Source: Ryuthela nishihirai (Eukaryota; Arthropoda; Arachnida; Araneae; Heptathelidae). Taken from it: a stretch of 64,000 bases of DNA. Location of the stretch: assembly GCA_038380435.1 (NCBI GenBank), contig JAWZYU010000007.1, positions 21,431,001 to 21,495,000 on the forward strand. The letters run 5' to 3'. Under the pieces are notes generated by a model. That model saw only the letters and a program-made list of their open reading frames with translations. It did not search any database and had not been told where the DNA came from. Both the position numbers and the translations under genes were made by a program. Every line of letters starts with the position of its first letter. Position 1 is the stretch's first letter. Of the stretch, positions 42,096 to 53,869 are shown one piece after another.

Positions 42096-42680
42096 TACAT
42101 ATCATTTTCCTATCCGAGAAAAATTATTCAAGAAAATTTTGATCATTCATCTACTTAAAGAAATAGATACTCCTACATAAGTGCATCCGCCAAAGGGACT
42201 GAAAACAATAAATGCTTAAGGACTACCTACATACATGAAGAGACTAGGTCCTAAGAGGACCTTAACCTGGTCCTGGATAATATAGAGCCATATTAGAAAA
42301 TCTATAACAACTTAAATATGCATTTTATAGAAATATATGACTGAAGTTAGATTAAAATTACAATCGAATAAATAGAAATCTAATCTTCAACAACATTCTG
42401 TTGTTAAAAATCGGTTTATTGTAATTTTCTTCTGTATATAATAAGCTGTCTATATCTGGAAAGTTTTTTAAAAAAAGCAATGCCAGCATACATACATACA
42501 GGGATATTTATTATTTATTTATTTAATATCATTGATATTGTTAAATATTCAAACTTGCGTAAGTAACTTTTTGAATAATGAACGAATATCGTTAAAAAGT
42601 GAAATTTATATAGATTCGATTTGAAACTCTGTCATCTGTCAGATTTTCCCGCAAAAAGCCCATTTAAAAAAATTAGAAAC
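42096..42680. repeat. Spacer and dispersed repeat F, copy 3
   Basis: 42250-42680 shares ATCTTCAACAACATTCTG, TTAAATATTCAAACTTGCGT, AACTTTTTGAATAATGAACG and TATATAGATTCGATTTGAAA with repeat F copies at 20.4 and 30.1 kb. 42096-42249 is unassigned. Confidence 0.5.
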
Positions 42681-42684
42681 TTCT

Positions 42685-42970
42685 ATAAATAACATTGAGG
42701 TAGACTCAAAACCACGTCTCCTAGTTATATGTCGGGCATTCTGAACACTAAACTATCAACGTCTAATTCATTCTTTAGTTATTTGTGGCTACAAAGAGAA
42801 ATAAATCAGCCGTTGACAGCTTAGTAGTCAGAATACCCGGCATGTAACAAGGTGACATGGATTCGAGTCCCATTCACGACGAAACTCAGTTTTTCTTCAA
42901 CTTTATTTATTGAATTCTCTATCAACAGAGAATCAGCATTTTACTATTGTTCATTTAAAAGTTTCTAATT
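42685..42970 (+). mobile_element. SINE3-like units, inverted pair
   Basis: 42690-42765 is an inverted tRNA-like head (complement of GGAGACGTGGTTTTGAGTCTA), and 42812-42970 is a plus-strand head GCTTAGTAGTCAGAATACCC with GGATTCGAGTCCCATTCACG, then AACTTTATTTATTGAATTCT and ATCAACAGAGAATCAGC. Confidence 0.65.
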
Positions 42971-43847
42971 TGGTTCTCCGTTGATTAACGTGGAACTATT
43001 CCTAATAAAGTGGCCAGTGAGTTTATATCACACATGTTTTACACTATTTGACAAGAATAATGTGCAGAGCGAAATATACTGGAACGACGTTCTGTTTCTT
43101 TTCGATTCAATCCCCACCCACTTTCCCTCCCTTCTCCCACTAAAATATATCCGCATCCGGGTATGCTTTGGTGCACGTTTTGTCTGTTCTCGCAATGCAA
43201 AATAAGTTCGATTGCATTTCGTTCAGATTCCGCCGAGTTTGATGTACAACATATCCCACCACTCATTGTTCTCCACAGTTCTCTATGGCCACTTTCCATC
43301 CTACTTCAACTTCCCCTTTTCCTCCACGTAGAGTAGGTCTTCCTTCGTATCCTCGCGTCCAACAGACAATCGAACTTCGTGTATGTGTCACCAAACTGAC
43401 TTCCGTAAGGGTGTTCGTGAAAGCCGCAAAGAGTGGCAGCCACGTGCCGTTAATGGTGACCCATGTATAGACTCTGAAATAAGCTTCATAATTACCCTCC
43501 GCCTACGAGGACTTGCTATTCATTAAGGGTCCCATACATTAGGAACCATTTCCAAGTGTAACGTCAATGGGCCCCCCGTCTGGACCGACTGTCCATATGC
43601 TTCACTATTGTATTGACGCTCTCTCACATTGCACACGACTGCCACAAGGCGTCCTGTGTGCGGTTCCGGTGATCCTATTACTCCGTATGGGGGCCCGCTG
43701 GCATCGAACGATTCCTCTTAGACAGAATTTGGTTTTTCTTGCAAATGTACTGGGAGCTACTACGGAAAGCCGCTGTTGATGATGCTCTAAAATTTAATGT
43801 GATTTTGGCTTTCTGATAGAATTTATTCGGATTGATTTTGAACAAGA
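42971..43847. other. Unassigned region, moderate GC
   Basis: 43040-43790 is less AT-rich than its surroundings. Frames of 60-86 codons occur on both strands, none with recognisable similarity. Could be unique host sequence; no splice or domain evidence was found. Confidence 0.3.
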
Positions 43848-44192
43848 TGGGTTGTTTTATCTCTGAGCGTTACTTCTTTGTACACAATGGCTAAAGTTAA
43901 GAGGACGCCAAGGGGTCAGAAGGTTGGGAGAAGGGATACACTGGAGAGCTCTTAGGAGACTCTCGTCAAAACTATCCAGCATGTTTTAGTGTGCACAGAG
44001 TATAAGGTCTCTTGCACACGGAACCACGTCTTAAGATCTCATACGATGGACGACGGTCTTTTCAAGCTAAACGTGTCCCCATTCTCTCCGAAAGCAGAGG
44101 CCGGGTTAGCAGAAAAAATTATCAAAGCTGACCCAGTTGGGATTGGAACCCCGGGTACAGTAGATTACGAGCGTGGCGCACTACCAACTGGC
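43848..44192 (-). mobile_element. SINE1 copy
   Basis: Tail complement GATGGGTTGTTTTATCTCTG; runs to GAGCGTGGCGCACTACCAAC, where it is joined to a SINE3-like head without its own 5' end. Confidence 0.75.
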
Positions 44193-44400
44193 ATTTCACT
44201 GAGAGACGTGGGTTCGAGTTCCACTCACGACGAAACTTCAAACTCAATTTTTCCTCAACTTTATTTATTGAATTCTTTGTCAACAGGTGATCCGTGTATT
44301 TACTATTTTTCTCTTAGAAGCTTATAATTTGTTTTCCCATTGATTAATATGAAACTGTTCTTAATAAAATGATCAGCGAGTTTTTATTAAACATTTTATG
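44193..44400 (+). mobile_element. SINE3-like unit
   Basis: GGGTTCGAGTTCCACTCACG, AACTTTATTTATTGAATTCT, GTCAACAGGTGATCCGTGTA and ATGATCAGCGAGTTTT parallel 42850-43030. Confidence 0.65.
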
Positions 44401-44499
44401 CGTAATAAAACTCACTACCTCACCCCCAAGAATAATGGAAAAGATAGTTATTAAATAAAAATGTTTAGAGAATAATAGAAATTATTTGCTGCTGGATAA

Positions 44500-44770
44500 A
44501 GAGGGTAAAGAAAACATGGAAGTTACTAAATGAAAGGAATAAGGTATAAAAAGGGTAGTTACTAGATGAAAGGAATAAAGTATAAAAAAGGGAAGTTACT
44601 AAATGAAAGGAATAAAGTATAAAAAAGGGAAGTTACTAGAAGAAAGGAAAAAGGTATAAAAAAGGGAAGTTATTGGATGAAAGGAATAAGGTATAAAAAA
44701 GGGAAGTTACTAAATGAAAGGAATAAGGTATAAAAAAGGAAGTTACTGGATAAAAGGTGTAAAGAAAAAA
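44500..44770 (+). repeat. 37-bp minisatellite, about seven units
   Basis: Units of the type GTATAAAAAAGGGAAGTTAC followed by TAAATGAAAGGAATAAA; consecutive starts at 44581 and 44618 give the period. Confidence 0.9.
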
Positions 44771-44869
44771 ATTAAAATTACTTGATAAGGTAAAATTGAT
44801 GATAATTACAAATTTAAGTTTAAAATATAAGTGTAAGAGGCAAATGTAAATCACTGCATAAAAATAAAT

Positions 44870-45062
44870 AAATAGCCCTTGAAGAAGCTGCTTGCCACGC
44901 ATGACAGTAGCTTGTCAATTTATACGTCACAGTAGAAGATGTATGAGGACGGAGAGATTTCAGTAGAAAGACAACACAAAAACATTAATGTCTTATCAGG
45001 GGCTCGAACCCAGGTCACTGTGATCACTAGCGAAACAATCTAACCACTCGGCCAGGGACAAG
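44870..45062 (-). mobile_element. SINE2 copy, diverged
   Basis: GCCCTTGAAGAAGCTGCTTG to CTCGGCCAGGGACA. The hairpin reads CATGACAGTAGCTTGTCAAT, weaker than in other copies. Confidence 0.85.
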
Positions 45063-45345
45063 ATAAATGGATGTTACTTGATAAAAAAATGTTCATAAAT
45101 CAAATGGAAATTGCATAATAAAATAAATATGAAAAGTAGATGTTGCATGCTAAAAATAACTAGTAAAGAAAATGGAAGTTATAATAAAAAACTGAGAAAA
45201 ACTGGAATACTCTGTGTTGAAATGAAAGTGTAAGAAAAAAATGGGAGGTTCTAGATGATTTAAACACAAATGAAAATCAACGAAAAGAAAAGGTAATTAG
45301 TGGTAGTAACAGAAATTTATAAATCCTATAAGTACTATAAAAATA

Positions 45346-45536
45346 AATACCCCCTCAAGCAGCTGCTTGCCACAGAGGTCTGAGAGGAGCCTGTCAGTTT
45401 ATATGCCATAGTAGAAGTCCTGAGAGGATGGCAGAACCTCAGCAGAAAAACGACACAGCCATTACCAGGGGCTCGAAACCCAGGTCTCTTAGATCAGTAG
45501 CCAAGCGTGCTAACCACTCGGCCATGGAACATCTAT
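45346..45536 (-). mobile_element. SINE2 copy
   Basis: ATACCCCCTCAAGCAGCTGC to AACCACTCGGCCATGGAAC, nearly complete. Confidence 0.9.
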
Positions 45537-45856
45537 AATAGTAACAGAAAAATAGAAGTTACTTGATAAAAAAATTGAATTATTGGATAATGGATAAAAA
45601 AATATTATATATTTAAGTAAGAAAAGTAATTGTGTGTGTCCAAAATGTCAAGAAACTCGAAGTTTCTTTATTGTGACGACGAGGAATACGTATCACATGG
45701 TAGCGCTAGTATCATATGCAATGTCTTAAATTCCAAATATCCAAATCGTCAGATTGGTAGAGGTGGACAGTCTTGTGATCCTGAAAAGTCCTGATTTGAC
45801 AACATTCGACTTTTTTGGAAATACATTATAACTTCTTTTAATCCAAAAACTTTACA
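45537..45856. other. Unassigned spacer
   Basis: AT-rich, nothing recognised. Confidence 0.4.
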
Positions 45857-46147
45857 AGTTGGGTTGTTTATCTCTGAGCAACACATTTTTGCATACAGCT
45901 AAGGTATAGCTATTAGGAGATAGGTGGTAGCCTCTCATCAAGGCCACCCAACGTGTTCTTTAGAGTGCAGGATATGGCTCTCCCACACATAGGTCACGGC
46001 TGAACGTCCCATCAGACGCATGGCGGCCTTTCAAAGTCCACTGGTGTCCCCGAGTTTTGCGGAGATAAATTTCAACGCTGGTCCAGCTGGACTCGGAACT
46101 GTAGATTACGAGTCTAGAGCGCTACCGACTGAGTCATCCCCGTCCCC
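45857..46147 (-). mobile_element. SINE1 copy with internal deletion
   Basis: Tail complement AGTTGGGTTGTTTATCTCTG; the segment between TACAGCTAAGG and AGCTATTAGGAGATAGG lacks about 70 bases of the family; the head complement ACCGACTGAGTCATCCC is present. Confidence 0.8.
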
Positions 46148-46660
46148 ATCTATGAGAAGACGAAATTGCATGCGCCGCATACTTCTGTTCCTCTGGGTAC
46201 CAATGATGGTACCAATGATGGACGAGATTGCACATACTTGGAAGAATCAATAGTCTCAGTTACTCTAGCTATAACTTGACTGGCATAGTATTCCACATCT
46301 TCCTTAACGCTGCATGTTTCTCAGCACAAAGATGGGAATTCTTTCACAAGCCCTCTCCTTCCAGTTCCCTGTTTCTCTGTCTCATCTACATTTCTGAAGA
46401 TATCTATAGAAATATAGATAAGTTCATCCGTTTGCCTGTCTGTCTATCTTATTTATCTGACTGCATATTCATCCATTTTTCCTTCCTTTTCATCTGTCTG
46501 CAAGTCCGTCCTCCGTCCTTGACTCCATGTATTTGTTGTCTTTCCCGATGGAGCTGAGCTTCTGAAAGAATTCCATCTTTTTGCAGAGAAGCATATATCG
46601 TTGAGGAAGATATAGAATACTATGCCAATCAAATTACTGCTAGAGTAGCTGGGGCTATTG
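46148..46660. repeat. Spacer with pyrimidine-rich repeat segment
   Basis: 46370-46520 (GTTTGCCTGTCTGTCTATCT, ATCTGACTGCATATT) recurs at about 48130-48180, so part of this region belongs with the 48-49 kb array. Confidence 0.55.
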
Positions 46661-46664
46661 ATTC

Positions 46665-47025
46665 TTCCAAGGTTGTGCAGTGTAGAGGGGTTATACCAAG
46701 GTCACCTTGATACACCACGCGGGGACACCCATTGAACAAAAGAAGGAAAATTAAATATGCAGAAAAAAATTAAACGATTTTATTTGTTTAAAATTTAACT
46801 AAAAACGATCTATTTTCAAATAACATTAAACGAAATAACTTATTCTTATAATCGTAATAAAATATTTACCAATATTTTAAAAATTAGCTACCAGATTTCT
46901 TAAAATTTATACTTACCAAGGTTATTTTAGGAATTTTAAATTTAATTAAATTAGCTAACTACTTATTAAAAAATAGTTCTGTTATTGCACTGTCCAGGTC
47001 TGATGCGAAATAGGAAGATTGGTTG
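46665..47025 (+). repeat. Dispersed repeat D, uninterrupted copy
   Basis: It corresponds to 17990-18140 plus 19575-19850 without the Tc1. The target position reads AAAATTAAATATGCAG with a single TA. Confidence 0.65.
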
Positions 47026-47029
47026 TATG

Positions 47030-47262
47030 CGGTTCCAACAAGTTCGTCCGATGGAACGTTAAGCCGTGACTCATTATGCTGGTGAGCCATGTCTTCTGCT
47101 ACGTTAGAGAACATGCCGGATGGTCTCGATGGGAAGCTCCTATCAGCCTTCAAACAACTGTTCAGTGGATCCCCTTCCCTGAGTTTTTGGGGTCCTTGTG
47201 ACGTGGCCATTTACCTATTCTGTGCAAATAAAGAACCTGTGAAAGATGAAACAATCCAACAT
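47030..47262 (+). mobile_element. SINE1, 5'-truncated
   Basis: From the central domain (GTCCGATGGAACGTTAAGCC) to GAAAGATGAAACAATCCAAC. Confidence 0.8.
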
Positions 47263-47985
47263 GCATTAAATCATATTAACTAAAGGTTTTATAACTTCAC
47301 CAGTAATAAAAATGTATTATTAATAAATAAAACTTTTAACAGTAACTCCGATGATCACTTATTGATTTTTTTCCATGATTAACAGATGGCGATGCAGTCA
47401 CTGTGTAACGACATTTGTAAATAAAAACGAAGCGGGGGAGACCCGAAGAAGCTGTGGCTGACCGACCAAGGAACAGCAGGACATCCTCACTTCCTGCCAT
47501 TTCATGGTCCCTCCCCATTTCCTGATGCTAGACTTGAGCCAGAACGCGATAGGGAAACCACACCACACGGACGAGTTTTCTCTTCACCATGTCCGTTCTT
47601 TTCTAGCAACTTTCACTGCAGACGGAAGAGAATGGGAATTTCCTCTCAGCACTGACCAAGAGTTTTACAGTGAAACCAACCTACACGAATGTACGCCATG
47701 TACTGCATGAGTTATCTGGGTGTTCATTAAATTTATACAAAAAAGTTTTTCCTTGCAAAAATAATTCAATTGAGTCAATGAAATGATTCTGTTTTACTAA
47801 GTTACAGATCTACGACACATGCAAGAAAACAATAGTTTGAAAAACAAGAAAAAACCCTCATAATTTTTCGATCACGGGCAAACTTCATTGATATTTGAAG
47901 TCTAAAACACGATTTCTTACTGTCTATGTTTCTCTCTTATCTTTATAGTTTTACCTTTTTTATCTGCGCCTCAGCACTTCTCTCC
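47263..47985. other. Unassigned region
   Basis: A 68-codon plus-strand frame (47504-47710) lies in a slightly GC-richer patch. No family recognised. Confidence 0.35.
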
Positions 47986-49200
47986 ATCAGTATGTCTTGT
48001 CAGTCTGTTTGCAAGTCAGTCCTTTTGTCGATTTGTCTATATGTCTAATCTGTCTGTATGAACGACGTCCAATTGTCAGTCATGTCCGTCTGTCTATAAG
48101 CCTCTCCTTCCAGATTTTTATGGGCATCCGTCGGTTTGCTTGTCTATCTATCTTATTTATCTGACTGCATATTTTCGATTTTTCAATCTATCTACAAGGC
48201 CGTCGCTCTGTCTGTTGGCTTTCTGCACGCCGTACAATTGTCTGTCATGTGCAAGTCCCGAGTACGACTCTCTATCTTTCTTTCTGATTAGTACGCGTAT
48301 AATCCAATAATTTGTCTGAATGCACGTCAATCCTTTTTCCCTCCTTCTCTGTCTGTATAACTCTCTGTTTCATGTATTTATACGTCTGTTTGTCTCGACT
48401 GTCTATCCATCTCGATGGTGTGCCTGCACAATGCCCCTCCGTCTATATGTCTCAGCAGTGTGACTACACGACGTCCCTCCATCTCACTATCTGTCTCAAT
48501 GGTGTATCTGCACGACGTCCCTCCATCTGTCCCAATGATATGATGAGACGTCCCACCATCTGACTATCTGTCTCAATGGTATGCCTGCAGAGCATCCCTC
48601 CATCAGGCAATTTGTCACAATGGTGTGACTGCGGTGTCCCTCCATCTGACAGTCTGCCTCAATCGTGACTGTACAACGTCCCTCCATTTGTCTCAGCGTT
48701 GTGCCTGCACGACGTCCCTCTATATGTCCCAATGATATGATGAGACGTCCCACCATCTGACTCTCTGTCTCAATGGTATGCCTGCAGAGCATCCATCAGG
48801 CAATTTGTCCCAATGGTGTGACTGCGATGTCCCTCCATCTGACAGTCTGCCTCAATCGTGACTGTACAACGTCCCTCCATTTGTCTCAGCGTTGTGCCTG
48901 CACGACGTCCCTCTATCTGTCTAGTTAGTGTGCCTTCACGACGTCCCTCTATCTGTCTAGTTAGTGTGCCTTCACGACGTCCCTTTATCTGCCTGTCTGT
49001 CTCGACGGTGTGCCGGCATGACATCCCTCCATCTGTCTGTCTCAACAGAGTGCCTGCACGATGACCCTCCATCTCTCTGTCCGTCTGCACGTTCTTCCAT
49101 CTGTCTCGACGGAATTGCCGTGGTTGCATAATATCGCAACAAAAGAGAACGAATGTCTCGACGGTGTGCCTGCACATCCTCTGTCTGTCTGTCTATCTGT
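47986..49200. repeat. Pyrimidine-rich minisatellite (CTGTCTG / GACGTCCCTCCATCTG)
   Basis: Units of about 40-50 bp built on CTGCACGACGTCCCTCCATC and TGTCTCAATGGTGTG. From 48537 and again from 48734 a 197-bp higher-order block is duplicated almost exactly. The 47986-48300 part is a looser TCTGTCTG-rich lead-in. Confidence 0.85.
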
Positions 49201-49605
49201 TATCTAGCTGCTGAACAGTTCGAGCTATCCATTTGAAACTTCTTATTTAGATACATTATTTAGATACTGGAAATTTTTGTCGTACAAGCATACTATTGAG
49301 ACAGTCTGATATAGATACAGTTCCATTCGGGCTAATGAACCTTATAATGCAAAGGTTAATGGTAGAAAAGAACGAGTTTTTATTTTAAAAAAGATTTTTG
49401 CAAAATGCTTTAAAGATTTCAAAATATTTTTGATAGGGAATACAATGCGAAACACCAATGCGTCATCATACCAATATACCAGTCATGCTCAACCATCGTT
49501 CACGATTACAACGATACCGGCAGAGATATTAAAGGAGCTCGCCAATACATTCTTTATTTTCAAAATACATTTTATTAGTCTTTCTGTATACACCTTACAA
49601 AAAAA
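49201..49605. other. Unassigned AT-rich spacer
   Basis: Nothing recognised. Confidence 0.4.
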
Positions 49606-49793
49606 AAATACCCCCTCAAGCAGCTGCTTGCCACAGAGGTCTGACAGGAGCCTGTCAGTTTATATGCCACAGTAGAAGATCTGAGAGGATGGCAGGACCT
49701 CAGCAGAAAACAACACAAACATCCATGTCTTACCCGGGGCTCGAACCCAGGTCCCGTAGATCAGTAGCCAAGCGCGCTAACCACTCGGTCTTT
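49606..49793 (-). mobile_element. SINE2 copy
   Basis: TACCCCCTCAAGCAGCTGCT to CGCGCTAACCACTCGGT, close to the reference copy; an A run marks its 3' tail. Confidence 0.95.
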
Positions 49794-50199
49794 AAATTGC
49801 TGCTGGTGACCCGCAAAGCTTAAAGCGTATCTGCAGGATACAGACTAATTTCAGTTACAAATTATTTTCAGCTTTTTTGTATATACTTTTCAACATCTAT
49901 ATTTTTATTTATTTATAAATATTTACTCTATTTAATTGCTAGTAACTAGGTTAGTATAACTTAAGTGTTGATATTTCTTGATAGATTTTTTAAATAATTT
50001 CAATATTTTTAGGTAGAATCCAATTTAAAAATTCAATAATTCCGATTTTAAAAAAGAGGACCTTTTCAGAGATGCAATATTTCATAACAAGAAATTGAAT
50101 GCACGTGGAATTTTTAACTGCTAACACATTTTCAGTATTGTTAATGAAACAGCAATTGACAGTAATTGTTTTTTTTTTTCAATCTTTTATTCCTTTCAT
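49794..50199. other. Unassigned AT-rich spacer
   Basis: Nothing recognised. Confidence 0.4.
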
Positions 50200-51900
50200 A
50201 TTGGACATCTACTTTGTAATATATCCAACATCAAAGAGATTTTGGAGTATGTATTAAGTTGGATCTGCATAAGTAGGTGAGAAAGAGAATGTTTAGGTAA
50301 ATGAATCTGTCTGAAGTGTTGAGAAATGTAAGCGGTTGCCGAAAGGTATAATATGTTTAGCAACTTTTAGTTAAATTCCTTCTTTTTTTTTAATGTTGTT
50401 ACATTTGTTGTGCCATATACTGTTATCCCATATGTTGCAACTGACTCACAGACCGCTTTGTAAAATAGTATACGTGTTCGTATCTATTATGAATCGCAGT
50501 TTGCATAATTTTGTTGTGCAGTATCTTAAATTTTATTAGAGTTTTGTGTTATTCCAGCGAAACGTATCGTTGAAGTATAAACCTAAATGTTTTATTTTGT
50601 CTACAGGATCAATTTTCTCAGTTACAATTCTTTTCATTGTAGATATTTTCTTTACTAATGCATTTTTTTATATATAAATTAGTATTGATTTTATACCCTG
50701 TGGATAGAAAGCATTCATTGTTTTTTACTGTTTAAATAGATTTTATTATGGTTGAGCCAGCTTGTAATAATATTTTGGTCTTCCTGTATTGTTTACATTG
50801 TGACTTGTGGGTTTTGACTGGAGTAAGTCAAAACAATATCATCAGCATATAGTTAAATTTTGCTTTTTTAAATTTAAGTTTGTAATATCATTGATGTATG
50901 CTATAAATATCTTAAATTTCCTGGAATTGATCCTTGAGGAACTCCATATTTATTCCATTATTAGAGGTCCTGGAATTGATCCTTAAGGAACTTCATGATT
51001 TATGGGGCATTCGCAATTGTAAGTTTTATCAATTTTCATAATTGTGAGCCTATTTTCCAAATAGTTTCTAAACCATAGTAGTGTCCTGTCTAAACCATAG
51101 TAGTGTCCCTCTGATTCCATATTTATCCAATTTGTCTAGTAGAATATAATGGTTCTCTAAATGAAAAGCCTTTTGTAAATTTAAAAACATTGCAACAGAT
51201 TTTCTCCCTGGTTTAAATCAGTGTAAACTGACAGGCCTTTGTGGAAAGCAGCTGCTTCAGGGCGTATTTTATTTTTTATTTAAACATTGTCTGTAAACGT
51301 TTAATCAGCATAGTTATACTTTTTTCCTTTTGAAATCCATATTGTTTATCATTAATTCTATGGTGTTTTATGAAAACCTTATACAAGATATTATATATAT
51401 ATTTCCAATATTTTATGGATAACCGACAGAATTGCGATTGGTCGATAATTGATGATATTCGATTTCACTCCTCCTTTATAAGTCGAAGTATGGAAGTCTT
51501 TAATTCCTTAGGAATACTTCCAGTTGATATACTTTGATTTACTATGTTTAGTAATAGCATCACATTTCTGTAATGTTATGTTTTATACATTTTGTCTGTA
51601 TGTTGTCAAAACCTGACGTTTTATTCTTATTAGTGACTTCATTAAGTCAATTTTATCCCAAAGAAGTATGAATATGGAATATATATATTTGTGTAATATA
51701 ATTAATTTCAAAATTTTCGTCTTTCGCCTGGTTTTTTGTAATTATTTCTGAAAACGTTTTGTTATATCCATTATTAAATGCATTTGCAATTATCAAAGTG
51801 GACAAAGTTTTCGACATATTCTTAACAATAGTTTCATCAATGGAAGTAGTTTCTTTGTTTTCCAATATCTGATGAATGAAATCCCAAGTCTATCGCATAT
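50200..51900 (-). pseudogene. Decayed reverse transcriptase of a second LINE type
   Basis: No long frame survives, but the minus strand carries ordered reverse-transcriptase blocks from right to left: YKGGVKSNIINYRPIAILSV (about 51430-51490), an AMFLNLQKAFHLENHYILLD block (motif A, degraded; about 51130-51200), DKLDKYGIRGTLLWFR, GVPQGSIPG (motif B, about 50920-50960), LYADDIVLTYSS (motif C, about 50815-50855), IKHLGLYFNDTFRWNN (thumb, about 50550-50600) and SVATYGITVYGTT (about 50430-50470). This fits Jockey- or CR1-group LINEs rather than the RTE-like copies elsewhere here. The GVPQGS region is partly duplicated. A SINE2 fragment is inserted at 51221. Confidence 0.7.
51221..51278 (+). mobile_element. 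SINE2 3' fragment inside the decayed LINE
   Basis: TAAACTGACAGG and AGCAGCTGCTTCAGGGCG, flanked by TTTAAA on both sides. It splits the reverse transcriptase remnant between the fingers and motif A. Confidence 0.7.
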
Positions 51901-51989
51901 CAGTTTTCTTCGCCAGTAGCTGAATTCAATAGTAATTTTGTTTTTGGTTTCTTATTACATATGTTACTGAATTACCGAAGTTACTTAAT

Positions 51990-53180
51990 ACTCATGAGCA
52001 TGACCAGAACGCATTGTTTTACCTCTGAATGAATGAAATGGCCAGGTCACTAGGACTCCAAGAGCTCAGAGCACTGTAAGGAGATTTTTCTGTCGCAATT
52101 CTGTCTTTTATTCATAAAATATTGGGAATATATAAATAATATATTGTACAAGTTTTCCAAAAACAACGATAATATTCATGATTATGAACATATAAATACT
52201 CATGATCATGATCATAGCATATTGTTTAACCTCTGGGTGGATCAAATGGCCAGGTCATTAGGACTCCAATGGTTCAGAGCTTGGGTAAGGAGATCCACTG
52301 AACAGATGTTAGGAGATATAAGAAAGCCTTTTCAATACTCATGAGCATAACCATAATGCATTGCTTTATCTCTGGGTTGATGAAATGGCCAGTCACTAGG
52401 ACTCCATGTGCTCAGAGAATGTGTAAGGAAGTCGACTGAACAAATGTTATGAGATATAAGAAAGTATTTTTAATACTCATGAGCATGATCATAACGCATT
52501 GTTTTATCTCTGGGTAGATGAAATGTAAATGAATGATGAAATGATGAAATGATCAGGTCACTAGGACTCCATGGCTCAGAGCATAAGGAGATCGACTGAA
52601 CAGATGTTAGGAGAAAAAGAAAGCTTTATTAATATTCATGATCATGATCATAACAATAATAATACGTTATTGTATTGTACGTATGTATTGTCGTACCTCT
52701 GAGTGTCACTCTTTCAGACACAATAGTTCAAATGGCCAAGTCACTAAGACTCCAAATGGATTCAGGCAAGAACGTACCCAGGATTTAGTTTCGGGGACCT
52801 AAAATAATAATACTACCTATGAAATAATAATAATATCTTGAGTAGGTTTTCCCATTTACTAAAATATTCCACAGAACAGGAAAGGTTAAAATGGTATTCT
52901 ATATGGAATGAGATTTTACAGTTGTGTTTTTTTATCTATTTTTAGTGTCGGACATAAAACATGGGGCTAAAATAAAATTATGCAAAGACAACTGTTTTGG
53001 ATTTCAAAGCAGGTAGAAAAGTTGAGATTTACTATAAAACAACAGGATTTTCGTGGGAGAGAATCCAGACCCCCCACCCCTCTGGGTACGTCCTTGGGTT
53101 CAGGGTCTGCATAAGAGAGACCCAGTGAACAGCTGTTAGGAGAAAGAATGAAATCTCATTGATACTCATGAGTATTACTA
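51990..53180. repeat. Tandem array of ~140-bp units containing a SINE1 3'-part
   Basis: About five to six units start with ATACTCATGAGCATGATCAT and continue with TTGTTTTATCTCTGGGT, ATGAAATGGCCAGGTCACTA, GGACTCCA and CAGATGTTAGGAGA, the last parts being inverted SINE1 tail sequence. Starts are near 51990, 52195, 52335, 52475, 52630 and 53160. The fifth unit is split by a MITE-like insert. Confidence 0.8.
52767..53098. mobile_element. MITE-like insert with 15-bp inverted ends
   Basis: Left end CAAGAACGTACCCAG; right end, read inwards, CAAGGACGTACCCAG. TTCAGG occurs on both sides (52761-52766 and 53099-53104). About 330 bp, no coding potential. I cannot name the superfamily. Confidence 0.6.
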
Positions 53181-53869
53181 TTCATTCAGTGATGTATGCC
53201 TCAAAGTGAAAGCATTGGTATAAATGAAACAAATTTTTAAAAATCTATTTGGTTAGAAATCTTATGCGATCGTTATCCATAGAGACAACAAACTGTTTTT
53301 GAAACATTCTGACGAGAGAATTTTTTCTCTTTACAATTTCTTGTAGAAATGACGTCTACAGTAGCCATAGCATTTTACAATATGTGTTCACAATAACATG
53401 GGTGGTGAAACAAAATGAGCATCTTAGAACGTTATAACTGATAAAGCTAAGTAATAATTTTGTTCTCATCTTCGAAAAATTCAGCAGAAAGTTTCCTTCG
53501 GAACTTAATTACCCTAAATCTTTGTTAATCTCTACTTCGCATTACGCCCTAAATTACTATCGATAGTATGGAGTAGATGCGAAACTAGAGTATTGCAAAG
53601 AAGTGAGCCCTTCTCTTCTCAACGTGTCTTCTATACTGAAATGAATTTTTAACAGCCCCATAAGAGGTCTGATAACACGCAGAATGTATCGCTTCTCCAA
53701 AGCCAGCTGGATTTCAGAGAGTAATTAAGTTTAATCCTAGGAAGTTCATTTGCATTTTGTCACGTAATTTGCAACCATGAAAGCTCCGGGATTTACTCTA
53801 TGCATGCTTTGCATACAAAACGAGAAATGGTGACTCTTGTTTCAAACTATGCCGCTAGTTCCTGAGAAA
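53181..53869. other. Unassigned region
   Basis: No gene or named repeat seen. Confidence 0.4.
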
